From the NCBI GenBank assembly GCA_023227945.1, contig JALOCC010000025.1, forward strand, positions 1-26,271: DNA of 26,271 nucleotides, read 5' to 3'. Numbering within the stretch: position 1 is the first letter of the stretch; each line of letters opens with the position of its first letter. Positions 1 through 6,651 of this stretch are shown here, one piece after another. The notes under the pieces were generated by a model that was given only the letters and a program-made list of their open reading frames with translations, ran no database searches and had not been told where the DNA came from. Source of the DNA: Candidatus Omnitrophota bacterium (lineage in GTDB: Bacteria; Omnitrophota; Gorgyraeia; Duberdicusellales; 4484-171). Made by a program: the position numbers and the translations under genes.

Positions 1-1
1 T

Positions 2-1057
2 TTTATTCCAAGCGGATGGATGGGTGACTACGGCGATTTAAAATTCAGCGACCAGGATACTGAATCTCCGGCAAGCGGCTCCACAGCAATAAAAATAGAC
101 TACAGCGCAAAAAAATCGCAAGGCAACGGTTGGGCAGGCATATATTGGCAATCTTCACAAAATAACTGGGGAACAAAAGATACCGGTGTCGATTTAACCG
201 GTTTTAATAAATTAGTATTTAAAGCAAAAGGTAAAAACGGCGGGGAAGTTATCAATATGGTTAAGATTGGCGGAATCACAAAAACGCCGGCGGGTGAAGC
301 CGTTGCTTTCCCTGATTCAACCAATGTTGAGTATGGGCCAATCAGGTTAACCAAGGATTGGCAGGAATATTCAGTGAATTTAACCGACAAAGACCTTCAT
401 TATATAAACGGCGGCTTATGCGTAATTTTCAATGCGGATCAGACAGCTGGCGCAGAGCAGACCGTATACATCGATGATGTTTACTACACATATGACCCGG
501 AGCTTAAAAAAGAAGAAGCGAAAATGAATTTTCCTTTTTACGTTTATGCCGATGCCGGCTCTTTAGACAATCATTTTATCCCAAGTGGCTGGATGCCTGC
601 AACTGCAGCTAAAGATTTAAAGCTTGATACAAACTGGAAGAATTTACCCTTTAGCGGAGATTCTTGTATACGCGTAGAATACAGAAACAACTCAGGGACT
701 CGTTGGGCAGGAATATATTGGCAGCAACCGGCAAACAACTGGGGTTCAATTGCAAACGCAGGATACAACCTTCAAGGCGCAGGCAAGCTTACCTTCTGGG
801 CAAGAGGAGATAAGGGCGGAGAAGTCATTAATGAATTTAAAATCGGCGGTATTTCCAGCGGGGAATACATTGATTCCGACAGCGTAAGCGTAGGGCCAAT
901 ACAGCTTACAAAAGATTGGAAGCAGTATGAAATTGACTTACGCGGTAAAGACCTTTCCTATATAATAGGAGGTTTTTGCTGGGCAACAAACATTGACGTA
1001 AACGAACCCGAAGGCATAGTATTTTACTTAGACGATATCAAATACGAAAAAGAGTAA
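2..1057 (+). CDS. Tandem carbohydrate-binding-like domain protein, 5' truncated
   Basis: The reading frame is open from base 2, so the gene begins upstream of the window. The ATG at 20 is internal: the codons before it spell FIPSGW, which recurs at base 575 as the start of a second unit. Two copies of one domain of about 160-190 residues lie in tandem (period 191 codons). Both share WAGIYWQ, a NNWG motif, a GGEVIN..KIGGI stretch, GPI.LTKDW and a final YIDD/YLDD..Y strand. This pattern suggests a galactose-binding-like beta-sandwich carbohydrate-binding module; the exact family is not settled. No catalytic motif is visible in the part seen. The neighbouring gene encodes a secreted glycosidase, so a shared polysaccharide substrate is plausible. 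The protein ends directly after the second domain. Confidence 0.75.
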   Translation, partial: FIPSGWMGDYGDLKFSDQDTESPASGSTAIKIDYSAKKSQGNGWAGIYWQSSQNNWGTKDTGVDLTGFNKLVFKAKGKNGGEVINMVKIGGITKTPAGEAVAFPDSTNVEYGPIRLTKDWQEYSVNLTDKDLHYINGGLCVIFNADQTAGAEQTVYIDDVYYTYDPELKKEEAKMNFPFYVYADAGSLDNHFIPSGWMPATAAKDLKLDTNWKNLPFSGDSCIRVEYRNNSGTRWAGIYWQQPANNWGSIANAGYNLQGAGKLTFWARGDKGGEVINEFKIGGISSGEYIDSDSVSVGPIQLTKDWKQYEIDLRGKDLSYIIGGFCWATNIDVNEPEGIVFYLDDIKYEKE

Positions 1058-1062
1058 TAAAA

Positions 1063-1142
1063 CGAATACACACGAATTAGAGACGAATTACCACGAATAT
1101 ATTAGTGGTAATTCGTCCTTCTATTCGTGGTCATTCGTGTAT
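1063..1142. repeat. Intergenic long hairpin made of ACGAAT/ATTCGT words
   Basis: A perfect 12-bp inverted repeat (1083-1094 with 1105-1116, ten-base loop) sits inside a longer imperfect one (about 1066-1077 with 1133-1142). The left half holds the word acgaat four times at 8-12 base spacing. The right half holds its complement attcgt three times. There is no T-tract directly after the stem, so it is not a textbook terminator. It fills most of the gap between the binding-domain gene and the glycosidase gene. Confidence 0.8.
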
Positions 1143-1150
1143 AAAACAAA

Positions 1151-2392
1151 ATGAAAAAATCCTTAATTTTAATAATTTGTTTAGGCTTAAATTTATTTAT
1201 AAGCTTGTCTTTATTTGCAGAGGCATCAAAAGTTGCAATCAAAACTACAGAAGAAGGCGGATATTATCTTACCGTAGACAATAAACCATTCTTAATTAAA
1301 GGTATAATTTACAACCCCACGCCTATTTGCAAAGGTTACGATTACGAATTTTTTACTGACACGAATAAGCAATGGTTGATAGACGGAAAACTCATGAAGG
1401 ATGCCGGTATAAACTGTGTAAGGATTTATTCAACCGGCGAAGACCTTGATAAAGTCAAAGCATTTATAAACGAAATGTACACTAAATTCGGAATTTACAC
1501 AATCGTAAGTGATTGGTTAGGCCTGTGGTCTTACCCTGGCGTAAATTACGCTGACGCGCAGTTTCAAAAAAACACAAAAGAACGTATATTGAAAATCACT
1601 GAGGCCCTGAAGGGTGAAAAAGGGTTGCTTCTTTGGGTTTTAGGTAATGAAAACAGTTATACCTTTTCGGGAAAAATCTGCTTTTGGACGTGCCCGGAAA
1701 TAGACAAAATAAAAGAGTTGCGAAAACAGATAGAAAAACGGGCACAAATTTACTATACTTTTGTAGATGAGCTAGCTGCTGAAATCAAAAAAATTGACCC
1801 AAATCATCCTGTGGCTTTAGGAAATGGCGAAGAAAGCTTTTTAGACATCGCATCGAAGGTATGCGACGATATAGACATTTTGGCCATAATTTCATACAGG
1901 GGAAAGAAATTTGGCAATTTATTCAACCACATAAAAAGCTATTTTAACAAACCGATTTTTATCTCAGAATTCGGAGCAGACTCCTATGATGCTTACCTAG
2001 AGAAAGAAGCAGAAGATACCCAATCAGAATATATAATTTCTCAATGGAACAACTTATTCGAACATACCGTATTTAGTAAAAATACACAGGGAAATTGCCT
2101 GGGCGGCACTCTCTTTGAATGGAGCGATGAGTGGTGGAAACATGATGAAGGATACACTCCCAATTGGTGCATCCATAACACTGAAGCCGGATGGTCTAAT
2201 GGCTCGTATTATTTTGATATAAAGGCAAAAAATAACGGCCTGAATATGAATGAAGAATGGTTTGGCATAGTCGCACTTTCCGATAAGAAAATAAAGGCAA
2301 CCGATGTGGATCAAAGGATTCCTAAAAAATCTTATTATGCTCTTAAGGATTTCCTAAACCGCATTTCTAGAGAATCTATAAAAATAAAATAA
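1151..2392 (+). CDS. Secreted clan GH-A glycoside hydrolase (TIM barrel)
   Basis: The 413-residue protein starts with a signal peptide: two lysines, a hydrophobic run over residues 4-22 and a likely cut near residue 23-25. The mature part opens with YLTVDNKPFLIKG and continues with KDAGINCVRIY around residues 83-93. This is the usual entry to the (beta/alpha)8 barrel of GH2-, GH5- and GH72-type enzymes. GNEN at 165-168 supplies the expected acid/base Glu167 after strand 4, and ISEFGAD at 271-277 supplies the nucleophile Glu273 after strand 7. A retaining glycosidase or glycanosyltransferase acting outside the cytoplasm is therefore likely. The substrate cannot be read from the sequence; a beta-glucan is one guess from the GH72-like opening. 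The gene follows the binding-domain gene by 93 bases that hold a hairpin. Confidence 0.75.
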   Translation: MKKSLILIICLGLNLFISLSLFAEASKVAIKTTEEGGYYLTVDNKPFLIKGIIYNPTPICKGYDYEFFTDTNKQWLIDGKLMKDAGINCVRIYSTGEDLDKVKAFINEMYTKFGIYTIVSDWLGLWSYPGVNYADAQFQKNTKERILKITEALKGEKGLLLWVLGNENSYTFSGKICFWTCPEIDKIKELRKQIEKRAQIYYTFVDELAAEIKKIDPNHPVALGNGEESFLDIASKVCDDIDILAIISYRGKKFGNLFNHIKSYFNKPIFISEFGADSYDAYLEKEAEDTQSEYIISQWNNLFEHTVFSKNTQGNCLGGTLFEWSDEWWKHDEGYTPNWCIHNTEAGWSNGSYYFDIKAKNNGLNMNEEWFGIVALSDKKIKATDVDQRIPKKSYYALKDFLNRISRESIKIK

Positions 2393-2441
2393 ACCCGCCT
2401 TACTGCAGACACCAGTTACCTTTAATTTCCCTCAAAAACGT

Positions 2442-2470
2442 TTGACAGATAATCAATTATTGTTTAAAAT
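2442..2470 (+). promoter_or_regulatory. Sigma70-type promoter for pagL-like gene
   Basis: TTGACA at 2442-2447 and TAAAAT at 2465-2470 are separated by 17 bases, which is the ideal spacing. Transcription would start near 2477, giving a leader of about 200 bases before the ATG at 2678. That leader contains the GC-rich inverted-repeat element. No gene is seen between 2393 and 2677. Confidence 0.6.
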
Positions 2471-2490
2471 CTAATAAGGCTTTGTTTTCT

Positions 2491-2605
2491 GGAGCCCCAC
2501 GGGTACGCCGAAGGCTTCCCGTGGCAGTTACAATACGTCCCGTGGGGCGACGTCCCGCTCCGCCATTCATCCACGGGCGCAGCCTCGCCCACCGGAGGCG
2601 GGCAG
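2491..2605. repeat. GC-rich inverted-repeat element in the pagL leader
   Basis: This stretch is far richer in G+C than its surroundings. The left arm gccccacggg (2494-2503) pairs perfectly with cccgtggggc (2539-2548). Its core ccacggg (2497-2503) can instead pair with cccgtgg (2518-2524). A further ccacggg lies at 2571-2577, and gcctc/gaggc (2582-2586 with 2595-2599) forms a small extra hairpin. The arms therefore compete for partners. The composition and structure suggest an inserted REP- or MITE-like repeat rather than a gene. No open frame of note was found. Confidence 0.6.
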
Positions 2606-2677
2606 GGTATTATGGTAAAGGGAATAACTAAACTGGGGCAAGGTTATTAGTTCTAACTAAAAGGGGGGTTGGAAAGG

Positions 2678-3301
2678 ATGAAGAAAGCTTTAGCTGTAGC
2701 AGTATTTTTTTTATGTTTCGCAAGTTTGCCGAAAGCTTATGCGCTGGATGGCGTAGAAGTATTTAGCGGGTACCTTGATGGCCATTTGGACGATACAAAA
2801 AAAGATTACCAGGCTGTGCCTTTATTGGTCGGCCTTATTTTTGACTTAAAACCCTTGACCAGTAAAATCGGAATAAATCCTAAAGGCCGGGTTGATTTTA
2901 TACTCGAGCCCTTTATAAATACGGTAACTTCCCCTAATTCCAATGTCGAAGTTGGCTCAAATTTTTTATTTGAATATGTTTTCCCGCTTTCAGAAAAAAT
3001 TCAACCATATGTTAAGGGTGGCGTTGGCGCATTATACATGAGCCAACACACATTAGAACAATCAACTCAATACAATTTCCTGCCTCAGGGAGGAGGAGGT
3101 TTACGTTATTTTATAAAAGATAATATTGCTCTTAACTTTGAATACCGCTACCGGCATCTTTCTAATGCGAGTTTAAAACACCCTAATAGCGGTATAGATG
3201 CGAATATGTATCTGGGAGGCATTACAATATTTTTCGATAAAGGAAAAAGCACCGGTGCAAAAGAAGATGACACAAAGAATACGGAAAGCAAAGATAAGTG
3301 A
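2678..3301 (+). CDS. pagL: PagL-type lipid A 3-O-deacylase (acyloxyacyl hydrolase)
   Basis: The ATG at 2678 is chosen over an upstream TTG at 2669 because the strong Shine-Dalgarno run aagggggg (2661-2668) is correctly spaced only for the ATG. The 207-residue product has a signal peptide (cut near residue 22, after YA). The rest looks like a small outer-membrane beta-barrel with alternating residues and aromatic ends. The PagL signature is near the C-terminus: RYRHLSNAS around 157-165, then HPNSGID. PagL enzymes hydrolyse the 3-O-linked acyl chain of lipid A. His160 and Ser162 match the catalytic His-x-Ser pair. The position where Pseudomonas PagL has its third residue (Glu) appears to be Asp174. 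A hydrophilic Lys/Asp/Glu tail of about 20 residues follows the last strand. The gene has its own promoter and fits the LPS theme of the window. Confidence 0.8.
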   Translation: MKKALAVAVFFLCFASLPKAYALDGVEVFSGYLDGHLDDTKKDYQAVPLLVGLIFDLKPLTSKIGINPKGRVDFILEPFINTVTSPNSNVEVGSNFLFEYVFPLSEKIQPYVKGGVGALYMSQHTLEQSTQYNFLPQGGGGLRYFIKDNIALNFEYRYRHLSNASLKHPNSGIDANMYLGGITIFFDKGKSTGAKEDDTKNTESKDK

Positions 3302-3743
3302 CGCTAAAGAAATATACTCTCTGATTAATTCCTGGTCTAAGGAAGGAAAAGTCCTAGAAAGGTCTCTTAATTATATTTACGAGAATATAAGGGATTTCTG
3401 GGTTTACGAGGCCAGGAATGAAATCATAGGGTCTTGCGCACTTCACGTAGTCGGCTGGCAAGACTTAGGAGAAATAAAATCACTGGTGATTTTAAAAAAA
3501 TTTCAGGATAAAGGCATAGGAACAAAACTTGTTACACGTTGTGCTACTGAAGCAAAAAGCATAGGCATAAAAAACGTATTCGCGCTAACGTTTGTTCCTC
3601 AATTTTTTAAAAAGCTTGGCTTTCGCGAAATAGACAGGAAAAATCTTCCACATAAAATCTGGAGTGATTGTGTCAATTGCATCTATTTTCCAGATTGCCA
3701 AGAAAAAGCTGTAATTCTGCATTTAAAATCTTTACACAGATGA
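3267..3743 (+). CDS. GNAT N-acetyltransferase, ArgA-like (short N-acetylglutamate synthase type)
   Basis: The start at 3267 is the first methionine from which the GNAT fold is complete (158 residues). It overlaps the 3' end of the pagL-like gene by 35 bases. A longer frame runs back to 3198, but the extra residues are only the pagL frame read out of phase. The acetyl-CoA loop is visible as KKFQDKGIGTKLV around 77-89. The C-terminus has FFKKLGF, LPHKIW and three cysteines (Cys135, Cys138, Cys144) in the CxxC...FPDC arrangement typical of stand-alone ArgA-like acetyltransferases. Those proteins acetylate glutamate at the first step of arginine synthesis, but no other arginine gene is nearby, so the substrate is inferred from family resemblance. 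The last codons and the TGA lie inside the adjoining repeat. Confidence 0.75.
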   Translation: MTQRIRKAKISDAKEIYSLINSWSKEGKVLERSLNYIYENIRDFWVYEARNEIIGSCALHVVGWQDLGEIKSLVILKKFQDKGIGTKLVTRCATEAKSIGIKNVFALTFVPQFFKKLGFREIDRKNLPHKIWSDCVNCIYFPDCQEKAVILHLKSLHR

Positions 3744-3820
3744 TCACAGACGGCAGACACAGATGATCGCAGATAAAATCATCTGCGATCATCTGCTTTT
3801 AAATCTGTGCCAATCTGTGT
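3733..3820. repeat. Intergenic long hairpin made of ACACAGAT/ATCTGTGT words
   Basis: A perfect 14-bp stem pairs 3761-3774 with 3781-3794 across a six-base loop. Outside it, acacagat (3734-3741) matches atctgtgt (3813-3820). Variants of cacagat recur directly in the left half, and atctg(t/c)g recurs in the right half. The element begins inside the acetyltransferase gene and supplies its stop codon. A short gctttt follows the inner stem, so it may weakly act as a terminator. It ends about 18 bases before the acyl-CoA dehydrogenase start. Confidence 0.8.
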
Positions 3821-3838
3821 TAAAAAAGGAGAGAAAAA

Positions 3839-5002
3839 ATGTTTCTTGTTGATTATCCAATGACCGAAGAGCAAAAAATGCTGAGGGAACTTTGCCGCCA
3901 AATTGCAGAAGAAAAAATACGGCCGGTTTCGCGGCAGCTTGATGAAAAAGAAGAATTCCCCTCGGAGGTGATTAAAACTCTGGCACAAGCTGATTTATTC
4001 AGATTATGCATACCTGAAACTTACGGAGGCATGGGCTCCGGGCTTTTAAACCTTTGCATAGCTACCGAAGAGATTTCTCGTGTAGACGGCGGTATCGCAA
4101 CGAGTTATGCCGCATCATTCTTGGGAATGTTTCCAATACTTTTATTCGGAACAGAAGAACAAAAGAAAAAATACCTTCCGGATATAGCCAGCGGAAAACA
4201 CCTTACAGCGTTTGCTCTCACAGAGCCCGAGGCCGGCTCAGATGCTTCAGCCGTAAAGACTGTTGCAAAGAAAGACGGCGATTACTATATAATCAATGGG
4301 ACAAAACATTTTATCACAAACGGCGGCGATGCGGATATATACACTGTAATTGCGGTAACCGATAAAGCTAGGGGCGCTAGAGGAGTTTCTGCTTTTATAG
4401 TTGAAAAAGGAACCCCGGGTTTTACTTTCGGAAAAAAAGAAGAAAAACTTGGCATACGTGCGTCATCCACAAGAGAACTAGTTTTCACAGATGTAAAAGT
4501 ACATAAAAATAATTTGCTGGGACAACGCGAAGGCATAGGCTTTATTGCTACCATGAAAACATTCGATAATTCACGGCCGGGTGTAGCAGCGCAGGCTGTT
4601 GGTATCGCCCAAGGCGCACTTGAGCTTGCTACAGAATATGCACACAAAAGAATACAATTCGGTAAACCCATAAGCTCATTCCAAGGCATACAATGGATGC
4701 TAGCAGATATGGCAACGAAAGTAGAAGCAGCCAGAAGCCTCGTATACGCAACAGCCGGGATGGTTGATAGAGGGCTAAAAGATGTGGGTACCGCCTCAGC
4801 TGCTGCCAAGCTTTTTGCCTCAGAAGTTGCAATGCAGGTTTCAACCGATGCCGTTCAGATATTTGGCGGCTACGGCTATATGCGTGATTATCCGGTTGAA
4901 AAATTTATGCGCGATGCAAAAATTACGCAAATTTACGAAGGAACAAATCAGATACAAAAAAACATAATCGCCCTAGCGCTTATAAAAAAATACGGCAAAT
5001 AA
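3839..5002 (+). CDS. Acyl-CoA dehydrogenase
   Basis: This is a flavoprotein that oxidises an acyl-CoA to the trans-2-enoyl-CoA in the cytoplasm. The 387-residue length and the whole domain order are standard. An alpha-helical N-terminal domain runs to about residue 122. The middle beta domain contains LTEPEAGSDAS (127-137). The C-terminal helical domain carries the FAD-contacting RIQFGKPIS (271-279) and QIFGGYGY (340-347). Glu367 in IYEGTNQIQ is the expected catalytic base and indicates a short- or medium-chain (butyryl-CoA type) enzyme. A good ribosome binding site, aaaggag, precedes the ATG. No electron-transfer flavoprotein or other beta-oxidation gene is in the window, so its pathway partner is unknown. 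Confidence 0.92.
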   Translation: MFLVDYPMTEEQKMLRELCRQIAEEKIRPVSRQLDEKEEFPSEVIKTLAQADLFRLCIPETYGGMGSGLLNLCIATEEISRVDGGIATSYAASFLGMFPILLFGTEEQKKKYLPDIASGKHLTAFALTEPEAGSDASAVKTVAKKDGDYYIINGTKHFITNGGDADIYTVIAVTDKARGARGVSAFIVEKGTPGFTFGKKEEKLGIRASSTRELVFTDVKVHKNNLLGQREGIGFIATMKTFDNSRPGVAAQAVGIAQGALELATEYAHKRIQFGKPISSFQGIQWMLADMATKVEAARSLVYATAGMVDRGLKDVGTASAAAKLFASEVAMQVSTDAVQIFGGYGYMRDYPVEKFMRDAKITQIYEGTNQIQKNIIALALIKKYGK

Positions 5003-5075
5003 TCCGGTTATTAAGCATACAATCGCCGTATAGATAAAAAATTGCTATTCTCTTGAAATGATGGGGGGATACTAA

Positions 5076-5579
5076 GTGAAAAACATTTACCTTGTTGGTT
5101 TCATGGGGGTAGGCAAAACTGTTGTAGGCAAAATTATTGCCGACAAGCTTAAATTGAAGTTCATTGAAACGGATGGCACAATCGAAAAAGAAGAAGGCTG
5201 TCCCATAACCGAAATTTTTGCAACAAAAGGTGAACAACATTTCAGGCAGCTGGAGAGTAACCTTCTTAAAAAAATATCCAAAGAAACAAATCTTATAGTC
5301 AGCTGCGGAGGAGGGCTCGTCTGTAACAAAGAAAATTTACGAATACTAAAAGAAACCGGTACAGTATTTAACCTTACTGCGGAAACTAAAACTATTTACG
5401 AAAGAATTAAAAAATACAGCCATCGGCCGCTCCTTAATGTAGAGGACCCTGTGGCGAAGATAGATGAACTTATGCAAAAACGAAGCCCATACTACAAACA
5501 GGCGCATCACACAATAGATACGACCAAGATAAGCCCTGATGAAGTTTCCGATAAAATAATCGACATACTGAATGGCTAA
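5076..5579 (+). CDS. aroK: Shikimate kinase
   Basis: The enzyme phosphorylates shikimate at the 3-hydroxyl with ATP in aromatic amino acid synthesis. The start is a GTG at 5076, preceded at good spacing by a run of six G (5063-5068) acting as Shine-Dalgarno. The 167-residue product shows every expected motif. Walker A is GFMGVGKT at 8-15. The shikimate-binding residues are Asp33 (ETDGTIE), Arg57 and the CGGG loop at 77-80. The lid arginine is Arg117 in HRPLL, and a further arginine at 136 is near the adenine site. Its last eight bases overlap dprA. The 73-base gap upstream shows no clear promoter, though it is where one would be expected. Confidence 0.95.
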   Translation: MKNIYLVGFMGVGKTVVGKIIADKLKLKFIETDGTIEKEEGCPITEIFATKGEQHFRQLESNLLKKISKETNLIVSCGGGLVCNKENLRILKETGTVFNLTAETKTIYERIKKYSHRPLLNVEDPVAKIDELMQKRSPYYKQAHHTIDTTKISPDEVSDKIIDILNG

Positions 5580-6651
5580 AAAAAGCACGATTTTTTTAAA
5601 TCTTTTAAAATCTCTTAACCCAAAAAAGATTGAATCTATTATAAGCTTCCTTTCTGATACCGAAGACATATTTAACCTCTCACAAAGTGCCATTTCGGAA
5701 ATACCTTTACTCGAAAAAAAAGATATTGATGCCATTATAAACGAAAGGCGCAGCCGGGCGCTCGATGATGAATTAGAACGTATAGGGAAGGAGAGAATAA
5801 ACGTTGTCGATGTCTTTGACGAAGATTATCCAAAGCTACTAAAAGAGATAGCGCATCCGCCGCTTGTCCTTTACGTAAAAGGCAACGTAAAGATACTGAA
5901 TGAATATATCTTTGCCATAGTCGGCAGCCGGATACCCACTGTATACGGCCTTTTAAGTGCAAAAGAATTCGCGGCTAAATTGGCGTCTCTTGGGATAACA
6001 ATAATCTCCGGGCTCGCCCGGGGGATAGATACAGCAGCACACAAAGGTGCGTTAGAAAGAGGAAAAACAATTGCTGTTTTAGGTAGCGGCCTGATGAATA
6101 TCTATCCAAAGGAAAACACCGCTCTGGCAGAAACTATTATAAAAAATGGGGCACTTGTTTCCGAATTTCCGCTAGATGAAAGCCCCTATAAGGAAAATTT
6201 TCCGCGGCGCAATCGCATAGTGAGCGGACTTTCGCACGGTGTACTCGTAGTTGAGGCGGCAGAGAAAAGCGGAGCGCTTATTACCGCGCATTGTGCTCTG
6301 GAACAAAACCGGGAAGTATTTGCTCTGCCTGGCAAAATAGATTCACCCGTAAGCCGCGGCGCGCATGTTCTGATTAAGGAAGGAGCGAAACTTGTGGATT
6401 CTATCAGCGATATATTGGAAGAATTGAATATTAAAGTTGAAAACACCGAAACCCGCGAAAATACAATAAAACTTAAAAGTGATGAAACAATTGTTTTTGA
6501 TATAATCGGTAGCGACGGTGCGCACCTTGAAGAAATAATATTAAAAAGCAAAATGGCGCAATCATCCATTAATAGGATAATATTAGATTTGCAGTTAAAC
6601 GGTGTAATTTCCGAAATCAAACCATCTTACTTCGCAAGGACAAAACTATGA
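5572..6651 (+). CDS. dprA: DNA-processing protein DprA
   Basis: DprA binds single-stranded DNA entering by transformation and loads RecA. The 359-residue protein has a helix-hairpin-helix/SAM-like N-terminal region (about 1-65). The extended Rossmann-like DprA domain follows, with VGSRIPT (117-123), SGLARGIDTAAH (146-157), the FPRRNRIVSGL motif (209-220) and VVEAAEKSGALITA (226-239). The last 60 or so residues form a winged-helix domain (DIIGSDGAHLEEII onward), as in many long DprA proteins. The ATG overlaps the end of aroK by eight bases and the TGA overlaps the topA start by four, so the three genes are translationally coupled. Confidence 0.95.
   Translation: MAKKSTIFLNLLKSLNPKKIESIISFLSDTEDIFNLSQSAISEIPLLEKKDIDAIINERRSRALDDELERIGKERINVVDVFDEDYPKLLKEIAHPPLVLYVKGNVKILNEYIFAIVGSRIPTVYGLLSAKEFAAKLASLGITIISGLARGIDTAAHKGALERGKTIAVLGSGLMNIYPKENTALAETIIKNGALVSEFPLDESPYKENFPRRNRIVSGLSHGVLVVEAAEKSGALITAHCALEQNREVFALPGKIDSPVSRGAHVLIKEGAKLVDSISDILEELNIKVENTETRENTIKLKSDETIVFDIIGSDGAHLEEIILKSKMAQSSINRIILDLQLNGVISEIKPSYFARTKL

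Noticed and set aside
1063..1142. Possible short CRISPR-like array from the recurring ACGAAT word
   Set aside because: The repeats are only 6-10 bases, the spacing is 8-12 bases, and the second half is inverted. There are no repeat-spacer units and no cas genes.
2669..2677. TTG start for the PagL gene three codons upstream of the ATG
   Set aside because: The G-rich Shine-Dalgarno run would touch the TTG directly, while it is correctly spaced for the ATG at 2678, and MKKALA is a normal signal-peptide start.
3198..3266. Longer start for the acetyltransferase inside the PagL gene
   Set aside because: The extra 23 residues show no family similarity and are the PagL coding sequence in another frame; the domain is complete from 3267.
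4285..4844. Long open frames on the minus strand within the acyl-CoA dehydrogenase gene
   Set aside because: They are shadows of a well-supported gene with no motif or ribosome binding site.
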